From Aurantiochytrium sp. KH105 (lineage: Eukaryota > Sar > Bigyra > Thraustochytrida > Thraustochytriidae): DNA of 64,000 nucleotides. The stretch is taken from positions 124,001-188,000 of the forward strand of contig BGKB01000068.1 in the NCBI GenBank assembly GCA_003116975.1, written 5' to 3'. Each line of letters begins with the position of its first letter. Position 1 is the stretch's first letter. A program made the translations under genes and the position numbers. The notes below the pieces were generated by a model. The model saw only the letters and a list, made by a program, of their open reading frames with translations. It had not been told where the DNA came from and searched no databases. Below are positions 38,584 through 47,626 of the stretch, piece after piece.

Positions 38584-41454
38584 ATGGAGCGACCGAACGA
38601 GGGCGGCCCTGCGCCATCGCCCCCCTCCTCCTACCTGCACAACAACCAGCCCAGCGGCGACGCGGATAACGCCCGCTTCGTGGACGACGACAGCCCGCTG
38701 CTCGCGGACTTCGACGTGCTGCACGAGCCTGTGAGCCCGCGCGCCGCCGCGCTCGCCCGCGCCGGTCACGCGCCAGGCCAGCACCACCTGCAGCAGCACC
38801 AGCAGCAACAAGACACTCTCATCTTCGGCCACGCGGGGGACGCCGCCGCGCCGGCCGGCGTCGCGCGCGACGAGGAGGACGGCGGCAAGGCCAACGCGAC
38901 CGAGAGTCACGCCCACAACGGGGACGCCGCCCTGGGCTTGTCGCGAAAGCGGGGCGCATCCTCGCGAGCAGGCGGGTCCCCTTCGGAGACAGTGCCCAGA
39001 TCGCAAGATGCAAGCAGGCTGCGCTCCGCCGACGACGCGACGGCCGTGCAGGGCGCCATCTTTGCGAACGGGACCAAGGAAATAGGAATGGTGAGCACAA
39101 GGGGCATGCAAACGAATGGCAAGAATCCTCGAGCATCGGTCAAGTATCAGCGTCTTCGTAAGAGCCATGACAAGGTGTTAGGGCAGCAGCCACATGAGCC
39201 GCTGCCGCCAAGGGGGCGGCGGCGCTCTCGTCGCGCCAAGGATGCCAGCTCCTCGAGTAACCATGCACAAATGACTGCAAATGCGCACGGTTCGATGCAA
39301 GCCGAAAATTCTACTCTCCCTGTCGTCAACGTCGGTCGTCCTGAAGACGATTCTCTCGCAAATGACCCTGGGGGTAATGCAGCACACCACCACCATCATC
39401 AACTACAACAACATCATCATCAACAACAACAAAATTCGAGCGACAGCCAGCAGCATCTCCAAAGGCGTCTGCCGCACGTTGATCCAAATCTTCGACCAGG
39501 GTCTGCCCCTGCCCAGCAGTTTCTGCATTCCTCAATGGCAGTCCACTCCGGAATGCCACCCGGAGATGAAGTTGGTCAAATGGCAAACCATGAACAAGCA
39601 ACGTCGGAAGCGTCCGCCACGGTCAACAGACGAACCACTTCCGATCCACATGTGACCTCGATGCCCTCACACATTCATTCGTACCCCATGCAGTTTCCTG
39701 GCCCAAGACCAGGCTACTGGGCGCCTCATCCCGGTGCCGGGTGGGGCCATCCAAATATGCCGTGGTCGGCGCAAGGCGTGCAAAATATGCAGGGCATGCA
39801 GAACTTGAAAGGCATGATGTCAAACCCCCCTTACTTGTATGGTGGGTACGGTCATCAACCTTTTGCGTACCCCGGAATGAATTCCAACATGTACAACGGC
39901 GCCTACTTTAACTTCATGCAACCACCACCTCAGATGCCGCAGCACTACTTTCAGCAAGCGCAAATGGGAGCCGCAGCCTATGGACAAAATTCAGTGAACA
40001 CCCAACAAGAGAATCAGTCGGGGTCGCAAGATCATCAGCCAAGAGCACGCCCTAGACATCGCGCTGCCACCAATATCAAGTCTCCATCCAGCGATTCCCC
40101 CGACCACGGGAGTATGCCTGGCGAGGGTCAAAACGATAGCGCTGGCAGAGCCAGCAGCAACAGCAGCGGAAGTGGCAGCGGCAGTGGCAGTGGGGCCGGC
40201 GGAAAAAGCTCTGCCGGAAACGGCGTCGGCAGCAGCAGCAGCAGAAGTAGAAGCAGTGGCAGTGGCAGTGGGAACGGCAGTGAGAACGGGGGCTTGCAGT
40301 CCCAAGACGCGGCGCCTGCCTTTGCCCATCGGAAAAGCCGCAAAGCGCCGAAACGATGGGATGTGGACGCTGTCGCGGAGCTCATGCTCTTTGTGTGTAA
40401 CAATCTGTCCAACAGCAACCGGCACACGCGAAATTGGGCTGCATGTGCAGAACGCTGGAACCGTTGCAAACCGGACTTGCTGTTGAGCAATGACGACCTC
40501 AAGATGAAAATCAAGCATCTCGTTCATGAACGGCCTAATCGCTCGCAGCACAAGACTTGGAACCGTAGCAGCAAGGCCACTTCTGAAAGCGAAGTGTACC
40601 ATCTCTTGGCTCGAGTCGCACCAGAGCCCCCAGATCTCCCCCTGGTTCACATGGCACGCTACATGTTCCATCGCCGCTTCAGCGAGGCGCTCCCTACGCC
40701 GCTCACGACGAGTCACGGCAAACGCGGGAATTCCCTTGTCGGTGGCACGGAGAGTTTTTCCAAGGAAGGATATGCTGGAAGCGATGTTGTCTCCATCACC
40801 TCGTCAGGGACGGGCTCGGAGTTGCTAACAGGCGCTGGAGCTTCATCAGCATCTTCCATGACGACTTCGTCATCGTCCCGGGGGAGCTCGCGACCGACGC
40901 GTGGGCGTCGCGAGCCCCGTGGCTATCTTGGTCTTTTGGCCTGGGCGGAAACGTATCGCAAGATCGTCGTCCAATGGATGCGCTCGGCGCACATGCAGCA
41001 TGGCATGAGCATATACGAGCTGCAACGTGCGCTGAGCCAAATTTTCACGCCATACGACATCAGCCTCGTCCTTCGCGGCGGATGCACCTGTCCGGCGTGC
41101 GCGCCGTGGGCTCTCAGCTGGAATCCTCTTGCATTCACTGCTTCGTCCGACGGCCAGCTCCAGCTCGCGCACACGCGAACACACCTTCGCATTTTGTGTG
41201 AGATTCTCGCGTGCTATGACTCGGCTCTACACAATAACAGTCTGCAGATGTGGTATGAGGCTGCGATCGCCAGCGTTGAGGCTGTCGCGACGTGGTCCAT
41301 TGACGAGTTCTCAGATTTTGTGGAGCCCTTGCTCGTGAGCATGGAGGATTTCGCCGCCTTTTCTGCGCACTTGCGCAATTTTTACTCCCAGACCGCCGAC
41401 AGCAATCGCAGCGCATCTGTCGCTTCCATTCTCCAGAGCATCGTTGCAGATTAG
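38584..41454 (+). CDS. Clustered family member A: His/Gln-rich protein with single-knuckle variant of the novel Cys domain
   Basis: 956 residues from the first ATG at 38584. Residues 1-590 are low-complexity: His/Gln runs, a Met/Pro/Gly/Tyr-rich middle (NMQGMQNLKGMM region) and a Ser/Gly run. The C-terminal part (about 590-945) aligns with the three genes at 43.1, 49.0 and 51.7 kb. Visible matches are the LKMKIKHLVHERPNR block, the HMARYMFHR segment, YRKIVVQWMRSAH, the C834-T-C836-P-A-C839-x-x-W knuckle and the long helical end (TRTHLRILCEILA). Unlike the others it has a Ser/Gly-rich insert of about 80 residues between the two halves and lacks the later C-x2-C pair. It ends without the LDRLxL tail. 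The function is unknown; the composition suggests a nuclear or RNA-associated regulator (inference). Confidence 0.8.
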   Translation: MERPNEGGPAPSPPSSYLHNNQPSGDADNARFVDDDSPLLADFDVLHEPVSPRAAALARAGHAPGQHHLQQHQQQQDTLIFGHAGDAAAPAGVARDEEDGGKANATESHAHNGDAALGLSRKRGASSRAGGSPSETVPRSQDASRLRSADDATAVQGAIFANGTKEIGMVSTRGMQTNGKNPRASVKYQRLRKSHDKVLGQQPHEPLPPRGRRRSRRAKDASSSSNHAQMTANAHGSMQAENSTLPVVNVGRPEDDSLANDPGGNAAHHHHHQLQQHHHQQQQNSSDSQQHLQRRLPHVDPNLRPGSAPAQQFLHSSMAVHSGMPPGDEVGQMANHEQATSEASATVNRRTTSDPHVTSMPSHIHSYPMQFPGPRPGYWAPHPGAGWGHPNMPWSAQGVQNMQGMQNLKGMMSNPPYLYGGYGHQPFAYPGMNSNMYNGAYFNFMQPPPQMPQHYFQQAQMGAAAYGQNSVNTQQENQSGSQDHQPRARPRHRAATNIKSPSSDSPDHGSMPGEGQNDSAGRASSNSSGSGSGSGSGAGGKSSAGNGVGSSSSRSRSSGSGSGNGSENGGLQSQDAAPAFAHRKSRKAPKRWDVDAVAELMLFVCNNLSNSNRHTRNWAACAERWNRCKPDLLLSNDDLKMKIKHLVHERPNRSQHKTWNRSSKATSESEVYHLLARVAPEPPDLPLVHMARYMFHRRFSEALPTPLTTSHGKRGNSLVGGTESFSKEGYAGSDVVSITSSGTGSELLTGAGASSASSMTTSSSSRGSSRPTRGRREPRGYLGLLAWAETYRKIVVQWMRSAHMQHGMSIYELQRALSQIFTPYDISLVLRGGCTCPACAPWALSWNPLAFTASSDGQLQLAHTRTHLRILCEILACYDSALHNNSLQMWYEAAIASVEAVATWSIDEFSDFVEPLLVSMEDFAAFSAHLRNFYSQTADSNRSASVASILQSIVAD

Positions 41455-42689
41455 ACGGCCTCGGGCGAAGCATGAACGATGCCTTCAGAATCACCAAATG
41501 ATTTTGAAGGCGCACCATCAATGGGTGGGAAGCACTGTATCGCTTTCGGGCGCACTCAGCATGCATGCATGATTTCTTTGGTCGAAAGTCATGCTTTTCG
41601 GTTCGTTATGAACCCCACTCGAAACACGACCCATGACAATTCCCTGTGTTTGAGTTCACCGTGGTATGTTATACCACTCTCTCTCTTACTACCGACCTAC
41701 TTTTTATAAAAATGAGAAATTGAGATCGCCTTTGAATGAATCAATTGCGCTTTCCGTCCCCCTTTTTTTCCGAATCGCTGCTCTTGCTTGCGCGTTTCCT
41801 CTCCCCTCCCCCCCTCGAGATCCAGCGACCACTTGAATTGAACCAAAACCCTCCTCAGAAGCTGCCCTCCAAAACCCTGCTACTTTTCGATCCACGCATG
41901 AGTAATCGCACTATCAAACTCTGGCTGGCGCTCGCAACCCTCGCGTACGAGCCGTGGCTCTTTTACCTCTCCCCCACCCAGATAATCAGACTCAGTCTCG
42001 CCTGACCACACACACACCATGACACGCACTCACTCACGCACGTGTCCCGTGACGACGACTTTTACCCACCCACCCACCTCCCCATTTCGTGATACAACCT
42101 CCTTCCGCCGCCTCGCCGCCGCGCTTGCAAACCCCGCCGCGTTTCTCCAAATCCGCAGCAGAAATCCTCCTCGCCGTCGCCGTCGCCGTCGCCTTTGCGA
42201 ACCCTGCCGGCCAGGTTCTCGCGCGCTCCTATTCTGCGCTCCCGGTGGCCCCTGCGAAGAGCTGCAAATGAAGAAATGTAGTAGGCCTAGTAGTATACTA
42301 TACTCTGTTCTGCGACTTCTGCTCATAGTTTTACTACCAGCAACGCGAAGCCCGCGGCCTCCGGAACCCGCCCAGACTCGCACCATACCCCTCCCGGCGG
42401 CCCTGGCCCCGCTACACGCCCGGCGCCGGCTCCGCAACCCGGGGGCGCCGCGCGCGTCTCTGCTGAGCCCTGGAGTTGGCGGCATAGCGCGATAAGCAGC
42501 GGCGCCGCCGCCGCGACGCGCGAGCCCGCAGACCCGCAACCCGTGCGCGAAGCCCGACGCAGCCGCGCCCGCAGACAGCCGCCCCGACGCGCCGGATAGA
42601 GGAGCGGAGAAGCACAGCGCAGCGCAACGCAACGCAGCACAGCGCAGCGCGCAGGATCGCGTCGCGCTGGAGCGGGCGAAGTATCATCA

Positions 42690-42749
42690 TCTCGTCTCGT
42701 CTCGTCTCGTCTCGTCTCGTCGCGTCTCGACTCGACTCGACTCGCTCGA
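42690..42749. repeat. CGTCT and CTCGA pentamer run
   Basis: About seven tandem CTCGT units followed by CTCGA units, in the putative leader of family member B. Confidence 0.8.
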
Positions 42750-43020
42750 CCCGCCGGCGAACGGAGCGCGCGCGAGCGGAGGCCTTGTTCGCCCCCGGGC
42801 GCGCTACGCGAAGAAGGAGCGAGGCCGCGCAGAGGCACGGCGGCCGTGTCGCAGCGACGTACCTTGTCTCGGCGGAAGGCTGTCGTACTCGTTGCGTCAA
42901 GGTGCACGTGCACGTGCACGCGCCCGCACGAGACACCGGCACAAGCTGTCTCGGTCCCTCGGTCCCTCGCTCGCTAGCTCGCTCGTCCGCGCGGAAAGGA
43001 GAGAACTGCCTGCCAAGGGG

Positions 43021-43030
43021 AATAAAAATA
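43021..43030 (+). promoter_or_regulatory. TATA-like sequence before family member B
   Basis: AATAAAAATA in otherwise G+C-rich DNA, about 50 bp before the ATG at 43074. If it directs initiation, the leader is very short. Confidence 0.3.
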
Positions 43031-43073
43031 GACGCTCTTGTTTGCCTACAGCGCGAGGCCACGGAAGCGAACC

Positions 43074-44921
43074 ATGGCGCAAGAACAGGAGCACGATATG
43101 CTGCTGCAGGCGCCGCTGGAGCCCACCCAGGATGAAGACTCCATCATGAAAGGATATGAAGACGATGGCGAGGCCCTGCAAACGTCGCAGACGACTTTCT
43201 TCGACGAGATGGACACCAAAACCGGCAAGGACGCGACCGGTCTGGGATTCAATCAAGACCTCCTTGAGGAGGAGGTCCATCTCGGCGGCTCGCAACCCCC
43301 GGATCACGATGTGACCCTCGCAGCCTCGTACGATGACACTTTTGACGACGGCGTCGCCGCTGGGGGCCTCATTGGCAGCGAGTTCGCGAACGGAGACCTC
43401 CAAGACCTCGAGGACCAATTGAGCAAGGACTCGTACGACTTTCACGTGAGCCCGCAAATGCACGCTTGCGTGCAGCAACAAGAGATCCGTGCGAACAGCG
43501 TCCCCGATATTGACGCGTTCATGGCCGCCACCGATGAAGCCTTCGACAAGGAGCTGATCGAGCCTTTGGCCGACGAACTGCTCGCCTCAATGACGCTGGG
43601 CCGCAAGCGCATGGCCCCGGCTTGGTCACCTTCCGACGGAGCCGACGAGAGCGACATGGAGACCGCCGCCGCGCTCTCGCCGCCACAGACGCCCGCCTCG
43701 CCGCCAGGGTCCCCTGGGTCCGCGCAGCAAACGCCGGCATCTGTATCCGTGCCAATGCGAGCAGCGATCCCCATGACGCGTCGCCACAACGTGCCGCGGC
43801 CCTCAAGAGAGTCCCAGCTCACGGTGCAACAGACCATTATCGTTTACAGCACCCTTGCTCATCAAGTGGATAACACGGTGCGGCGAGAGCGCAACTTTGC
43901 AGACCTGTACAGGAAACTGTCTGACGCGTACAGGTGGATGCAGACCACCTTTACAGATATTTCGCTCTTCAAGCAAAAAATTAAGCTTTACCTGCAGGAG
44001 CGACGCACTCGGCAGAATCTGAACTTTTGGAGAAAGCTCACGGCGAACCAAGGGGATCCCAAGAAAACGCTCAGCTTTCTCAAGTCAGAGTTCAGCCAGA
44101 CGCTCATTCCCGAAAGCATCGACCTCGGCCCCATTGCCGAGTACCTGGCGCACTTAGTGGTGAAGAAGGCAAAATCCCCGGGTTGCATAAATGACTGGGA
44201 TGCGGACGCGCGCAAGGCCATGATCGACCTCCTCGTCGCTGTGCACCAAGAGGAAGGTGTCGGCGCCTTTACGCTGGCGCACGGGGCCGTGTCTGGTCTA
44301 ATCACACTCGGTGCTGTCGAGATGACCATCGTCTCCAACTGCACCTGCAAGACATGCGCAAGCTGGAATGTCCCATCAGGCAAACAGACGCACGAGACTA
44401 TTTTGGCTTGGACGAAAACACGCATGAGCATCATGCGCGACGTGCTCAAGGCACACGTCGAAGCTGCTGAACGAGGCACTTGGTCCACCTTTAAAACTCT
44501 TGCGCACCGGATTCCGCAAGTTGAGAACTGGTCTGTCGACCGACTCAACAACTTTGTTCAAAGCGTGCACAACACTGAATCCTGCGAGTTTTGCGCTCCC
44601 ACCCGGAAGGTGCGCCGCAAGCGCAGCGGAACTGACGCTGACGATGAGGATGACTGCTGTTCAGTGTCATCATCTTCGTCGTCTTCTCCATCTTGCAGTG
44701 ACGACGAGGAGGGTGAATGCGAAAATGCGAACGCGGACACCTCCTTCGTGCCCATTCCCAGCGGAAAAGACCTTGAATTGCTCGCTTGGGAAGAGGCAGA
44801 TATTCCCCTGCAGCTGCAGTTCGAGGACGAAGAGGACGAAATTACCGTGGGTGCCGCGGGCGTGCCTACGCTCTCCGAAATTGCCTCTCTCACAGACGGC
44901 ATTGCCAAGGTCACTGTCTGA
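43074..44921 (+). CDS. Clustered family member B: acidic protein with novel two-part Cys domain
   Basis: 615 residues from the ATG at 43074 in a strong context (ACCATGGCG). Residues 1-180 are acidic with scattered hydrophobics, and 185-235 are Pro/Ser-rich (SPPQTPASPPGSPGS). The family domain spans about 247-510: FKQKIKLYLQERRTRQ, a helical EYLAHLVVKKA, DARKAMIDLLVAVHQEEG, the knuckle C423-T-C425-K-T-C428-A-S-W, TKTRMSIMRDVLKAH, and the pair C504-E-F-C507. A basic RKVRRKRS follows, which could be a nuclear localisation signal, then a Ser run and an acidic tail. Two Cys motifs about 75 residues apart could bind one zinc ion or support two small sites; this is inference. The acidic and Pro-rich N-terminus is the kind of arm found in transcription activators. 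No intron. The family is not one I know. Confidence 0.82.
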   Translation: MAQEQEHDMLLQAPLEPTQDEDSIMKGYEDDGEALQTSQTTFFDEMDTKTGKDATGLGFNQDLLEEEVHLGGSQPPDHDVTLAASYDDTFDDGVAAGGLIGSEFANGDLQDLEDQLSKDSYDFHVSPQMHACVQQQEIRANSVPDIDAFMAATDEAFDKELIEPLADELLASMTLGRKRMAPAWSPSDGADESDMETAAALSPPQTPASPPGSPGSAQQTPASVSVPMRAAIPMTRRHNVPRPSRESQLTVQQTIIVYSTLAHQVDNTVRRERNFADLYRKLSDAYRWMQTTFTDISLFKQKIKLYLQERRTRQNLNFWRKLTANQGDPKKTLSFLKSEFSQTLIPESIDLGPIAEYLAHLVVKKAKSPGCINDWDADARKAMIDLLVAVHQEEGVGAFTLAHGAVSGLITLGAVEMTIVSNCTCKTCASWNVPSGKQTHETILAWTKTRMSIMRDVLKAHVEAAERGTWSTFKTLAHRIPQVENWSVDRLNNFVQSVHNTESCEFCAPTRKVRRKRSGTDADDEDDCCSVSSSSSSSPSCSDDEEGECENANADTSFVPIPSGKDLELLAWEEADIPLQLQFEDEEDEITVGAAGVPTLSEIASLTDGIAKVTV

Positions 44922-45271
44922 CGTGCGACCTCGCTCGTTCGGCCATGCCGCGACAGAATCATATAAAATTTCATAAGTGTCAGCATGGCGTATCTTAATT
45001 TTTGGTCTCACCTTTCATGATGATTCTTGCGCAAAATCGTCGGCGAAAGAGAAAAGATCTATTCATTAAAATTGGCCTGTATCTCCTTCCACGACTCTAC
45101 TACTCGATTCTTTTCTTTTCTACTCTTGCAGTAGCTGCGGCTTTACCTTTCGGAATTTGTGGTACTACGCAAATGTGAAACGGAAAAGGAATTTAAAAAA
45201 GTTGATCGAGCATTCTAAATTGATTGGCTGCATCTAGCAACCGCCGTCATCGCTGCTCAAGAAAGGGTCCT
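44922..45271. other. Convergent intergenic region
   Basis: A+T-rich 350 bp between family member B and the dynamin-like gene, on the scale of two 3' untranslated regions. No gene is seen. Confidence 0.45.
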
Positions 45272-45421
45272 CTAGATATTCCATGAAACGCTCTCTTTTT
45301 CATCGTCGGAGTCGTTCTCTTCATCATCGGAGTCGTTCTCTTCATCAATGTACGGGACCCTGAATCCCCCGGCGCCAGAAACGCTCTCTTCATCTTCGGA
45401 GTCGCTTTCTTCTTCATCGTC
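45272..45421 (-). other. In-frame acidic extension after the dynamin-like stop codon
   Basis: Directly after the TAG of the dynamin-like gene the same frame stays open for 49 more codons until a second TAG. The extension is composed of Asp/Glu/Ser repeats that resemble the last residues before the stop (EESVSG occurs on both sides). It looks like former or still-used coding sequence: a recent stop mutation, stop-codon readthrough, or an assembly error. Confidence 0.6.
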
Positions 45422-47626
45422 CTAGACGCTCTCTTCCGCATCGCCAGAAACGCTCTCTTCTTCGTCGCAGAGGCCTTCCTCATGGAGGACAGAAGCAGTC
45501 GTGCCATGAAGAAAGTTCTGAGGGAAAGTCTTCTCTTCAAGTGACGTTTGCAACTCGTCGGTGATGCCGCTCTCAGTGAGGTACTTTGCGTATTGAAAAT
45601 CCTCGGGAAGATCTTCCAGGTCTTGTAGCTCCTGCAGGACATGCACGGTGCGGTAGACGGCATCGATTTGCTCCTCAATGCCTGAACGCGTATCAAATAC
45701 CTTGGGGGCCTCCCTGAGCTCAACCTCACAATCGGAGTAGAGGCTCTCAGATAGAGCCTCGGCCGAGAACGAACTTGCGAGGCTTACGAACACGGACTCG
45801 CGAACATTCGACCAGATCTGCTCGGGATCGATCGTGTCGCTCTTCTTTAAGAGGGCATCCTTTAGTTGCGCAGCTGCACAGAGAAAGGCTTCCTCAACGA
45901 TCGCTTCGGACGCTGCGTTGAAGCTGGCATCCAAGGTATCTTCAATGTGCTTTCTGACAAAGAAGAAGCGCCCAATCTTGAGTGGGATCTTTGATTTGTC
46001 GAGCACCTCACGCATCACGAGCTCCTTGTAACTATCCCATGTAGTGTATGCGAGACCTACGATATGGTCCTTGAGTTCCGCCTTGTGATCGCGGAAAAGA
46101 TGGGCTCTGCGTGCGAGGGTTTTCGATTTCGGGAAATCCAACATGAAATGGAGAAAAGCGGGGACATCAATCTCCCCGAGCAATTTCGCTGTTGGCATGT
46201 CCATGAAGACGTCAAGGCCTCGCTTGATCTCGTCTTTTACCATTTTCTGCGTGATGGCTCGAGGTGTCATGCCAAGATCCCAGAGGTTGCTGAAGCGCAC
46301 CTTGAGGGCGTCCCTGCAGCGCTTGAGCTCTGCATCCACCCATCGGTCGCGCATGTACACGCGAATCATCTCATTCAGTGCGTTTAAAACGCCGGACATG
46401 CCATGTTTGTCCGCATCGTACTCCATGTCTTCACTATCACAAGCTTTTCGCAGCGCGATCACCTCTTGGGCAAAAGAGTCTCGCAAAGAGGTCATGTCAA
46501 TGTGCTTTCGCGTGTCTCGATTCGCCACAGGGACGACACAGTCAACATTCACGTCGTCTGGCATGACTGCTGGGTCGCGCTCGAGACGCGCCTTGAGGTT
46601 CTCCTCGCCACCTGGCATGTCGACCCTGGTCAGCACCACAACGGTGGGTTTCTTGGCCTCACGCAACAATGGCCAGATGCCGTTGTTATGAAGCGATTCC
46701 GATCTCGCGGATACCACCGCAAGCACGAGGACGTGCTCTTGCCGGAGCATACGCTTTGTAATGCTCATTGTGGCCTCTCTGGCAGCTTCTGGAGCAGTCA
46801 CCATCCCGGGCAGATCGACCAGGTCAATGGTCGGCACAGAGGGAGCGCGAATTTCAATCTGAACTTCGCGGTCGATGACCACATGGCGGAAATTGTCTTC
46901 AGGGTGCTCTTTGCTGATGAACTCGCGAATCAGATCCGCAACTTGTGAAGAGAATGGCTCGTCGGTCTGATCCCCCGTCACGCAGATCTGGGGATCGGTC
47001 TCACGAACAATCTCGCCCGTGTCGAGGTCCTTGACGCGGATCGTGACCTGATTCTGGTGACGACTTGTGCGAAGCATAAGTCGAATGGGCATGCGCGTGC
47101 AGAATCTGCTGTCGCGCGGGAAGATGTCGCGCATGGCGATGCGTTCAAGAGTCGAGGACTTTCCCTGATTCTCAGTGCCGCACACAATTATCTGCGGTAG
47201 TTCGAGCTCAAAGTTACCTTGAACTTTCAAGGCTGCTTGAAGAAGTTTTGCATACGGTGCATCGGGAGCACAGAGGACACCAGCAATACCTTTGTTGTGC
47301 AAAGGATTTACTTGAGCTGGGCGCGGCTCACCTTCAGTATCGGCGGCCTCGACAAAACTGTCGTTGCCGTCTTCTCCTTGTTCTTGTTCTTGTTGGTACG
47401 GCGAGAGCGCGAGGCGATAACCATTGCGACAGGCCTCTGTCTCGACCGTTCGGAACGCCTCGTGGAGGCGCCGACGCTGTTGTTCTTCGGTCGCCGTGCC
47501 GACCAGCTCGTCGTACGCGGCCCGAACTTCTTCGTCTGTCAGTTCGACGCAGTCGTTGATAGAAAGGACCTCGAAGGCGGTCTTGTCCACGCGCACCCAG
47601 CTGTCCTCGCTCGCGGCGTCGTCCAT
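45422..47626 (-). CDS. Dynamin-like GTPase with degenerate J-like N-terminus
   Basis: 734 residues from the ATG at 47626. The GTPase domain has the P-loop GTENQGKSS (about 150-158), CTRMPIRL with the switch-I Thr, DLPG (271-274) and TRVD (333-336). The long helical remainder fits the middle and stalk regions of dynamin-related proteins, which assemble on membranes and remodel or cut them. Before the GTPase domain, residues about 17-75 follow the helix pattern of a DnaJ domain (FEVLSIND, DEEVRAAYDELV, LHEAFRTVETEACRNGYRLA) but lack the HPD motif. There is no PH or proline-rich domain and I could not delimit a GED. The protein ends in an acidic repeat that continues in frame past the stop. It lies on the opposite strand inside the cluster of four related genes. 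The target membrane is unknown. Confidence 0.85.
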   Translation of the reverse strand: MDDAASEDSWVRVDKTAFEVLSINDCVELTDEEVRAAYDELVGTATEEQQRRRLHEAFRTVETEACRNGYRLALSPYQQEQEQGEDGNDSFVEAADTEGEPRPAQVNPLHNKGIAGVLCAPDAPYAKLLQAALKVQGNFELELPQIIVCGTENQGKSSTLERIAMRDIFPRDSRFCTRMPIRLMLRTSRHQNQVTIRVKDLDTGEIVRETDPQICVTGDQTDEPFSSQVADLIREFISKEHPEDNFRHVVIDREVQIEIRAPSVPTIDLVDLPGMVTAPEAAREATMSITKRMLRQEHVLVLAVVSARSESLHNNGIWPLLREAKKPTVVVLTRVDMPGGEENLKARLERDPAVMPDDVNVDCVVPVANRDTRKHIDMTSLRDSFAQEVIALRKACDSEDMEYDADKHGMSGVLNALNEMIRVYMRDRWVDAELKRCRDALKVRFSNLWDLGMTPRAITQKMVKDEIKRGLDVFMDMPTAKLLGEIDVPAFLHFMLDFPKSKTLARRAHLFRDHKAELKDHIVGLAYTTWDSYKELVMREVLDKSKIPLKIGRFFFVRKHIEDTLDASFNAASEAIVEEAFLCAAAQLKDALLKKSDTIDPEQIWSNVRESVFVSLASSFSAEALSESLYSDCEVELREAPKVFDTRSGIEEQIDAVYRTVHVLQELQDLEDLPEDFQYAKYLTESGITDELQTSLEEKTFPQNFLHGTTASVLHEEGLCDEEESVSGDAEESV

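Larger units (their letters stand above)
41455..43073. other. Intergenic region between family members A and B
   Basis: 1.6 kb. A+T-rich just after gene A, then C-rich, then G+C-rich with a CGTCT/CTCGA pentamer run (42690-42749) and GCGCA-type words near 42616-42650. Frames on both strands lack domains. A TATA-like AATAAAAATA lies at 43021, and a CTACAG that could be a 3' splice site lies at about 43046-43051. Confidence 0.45.
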
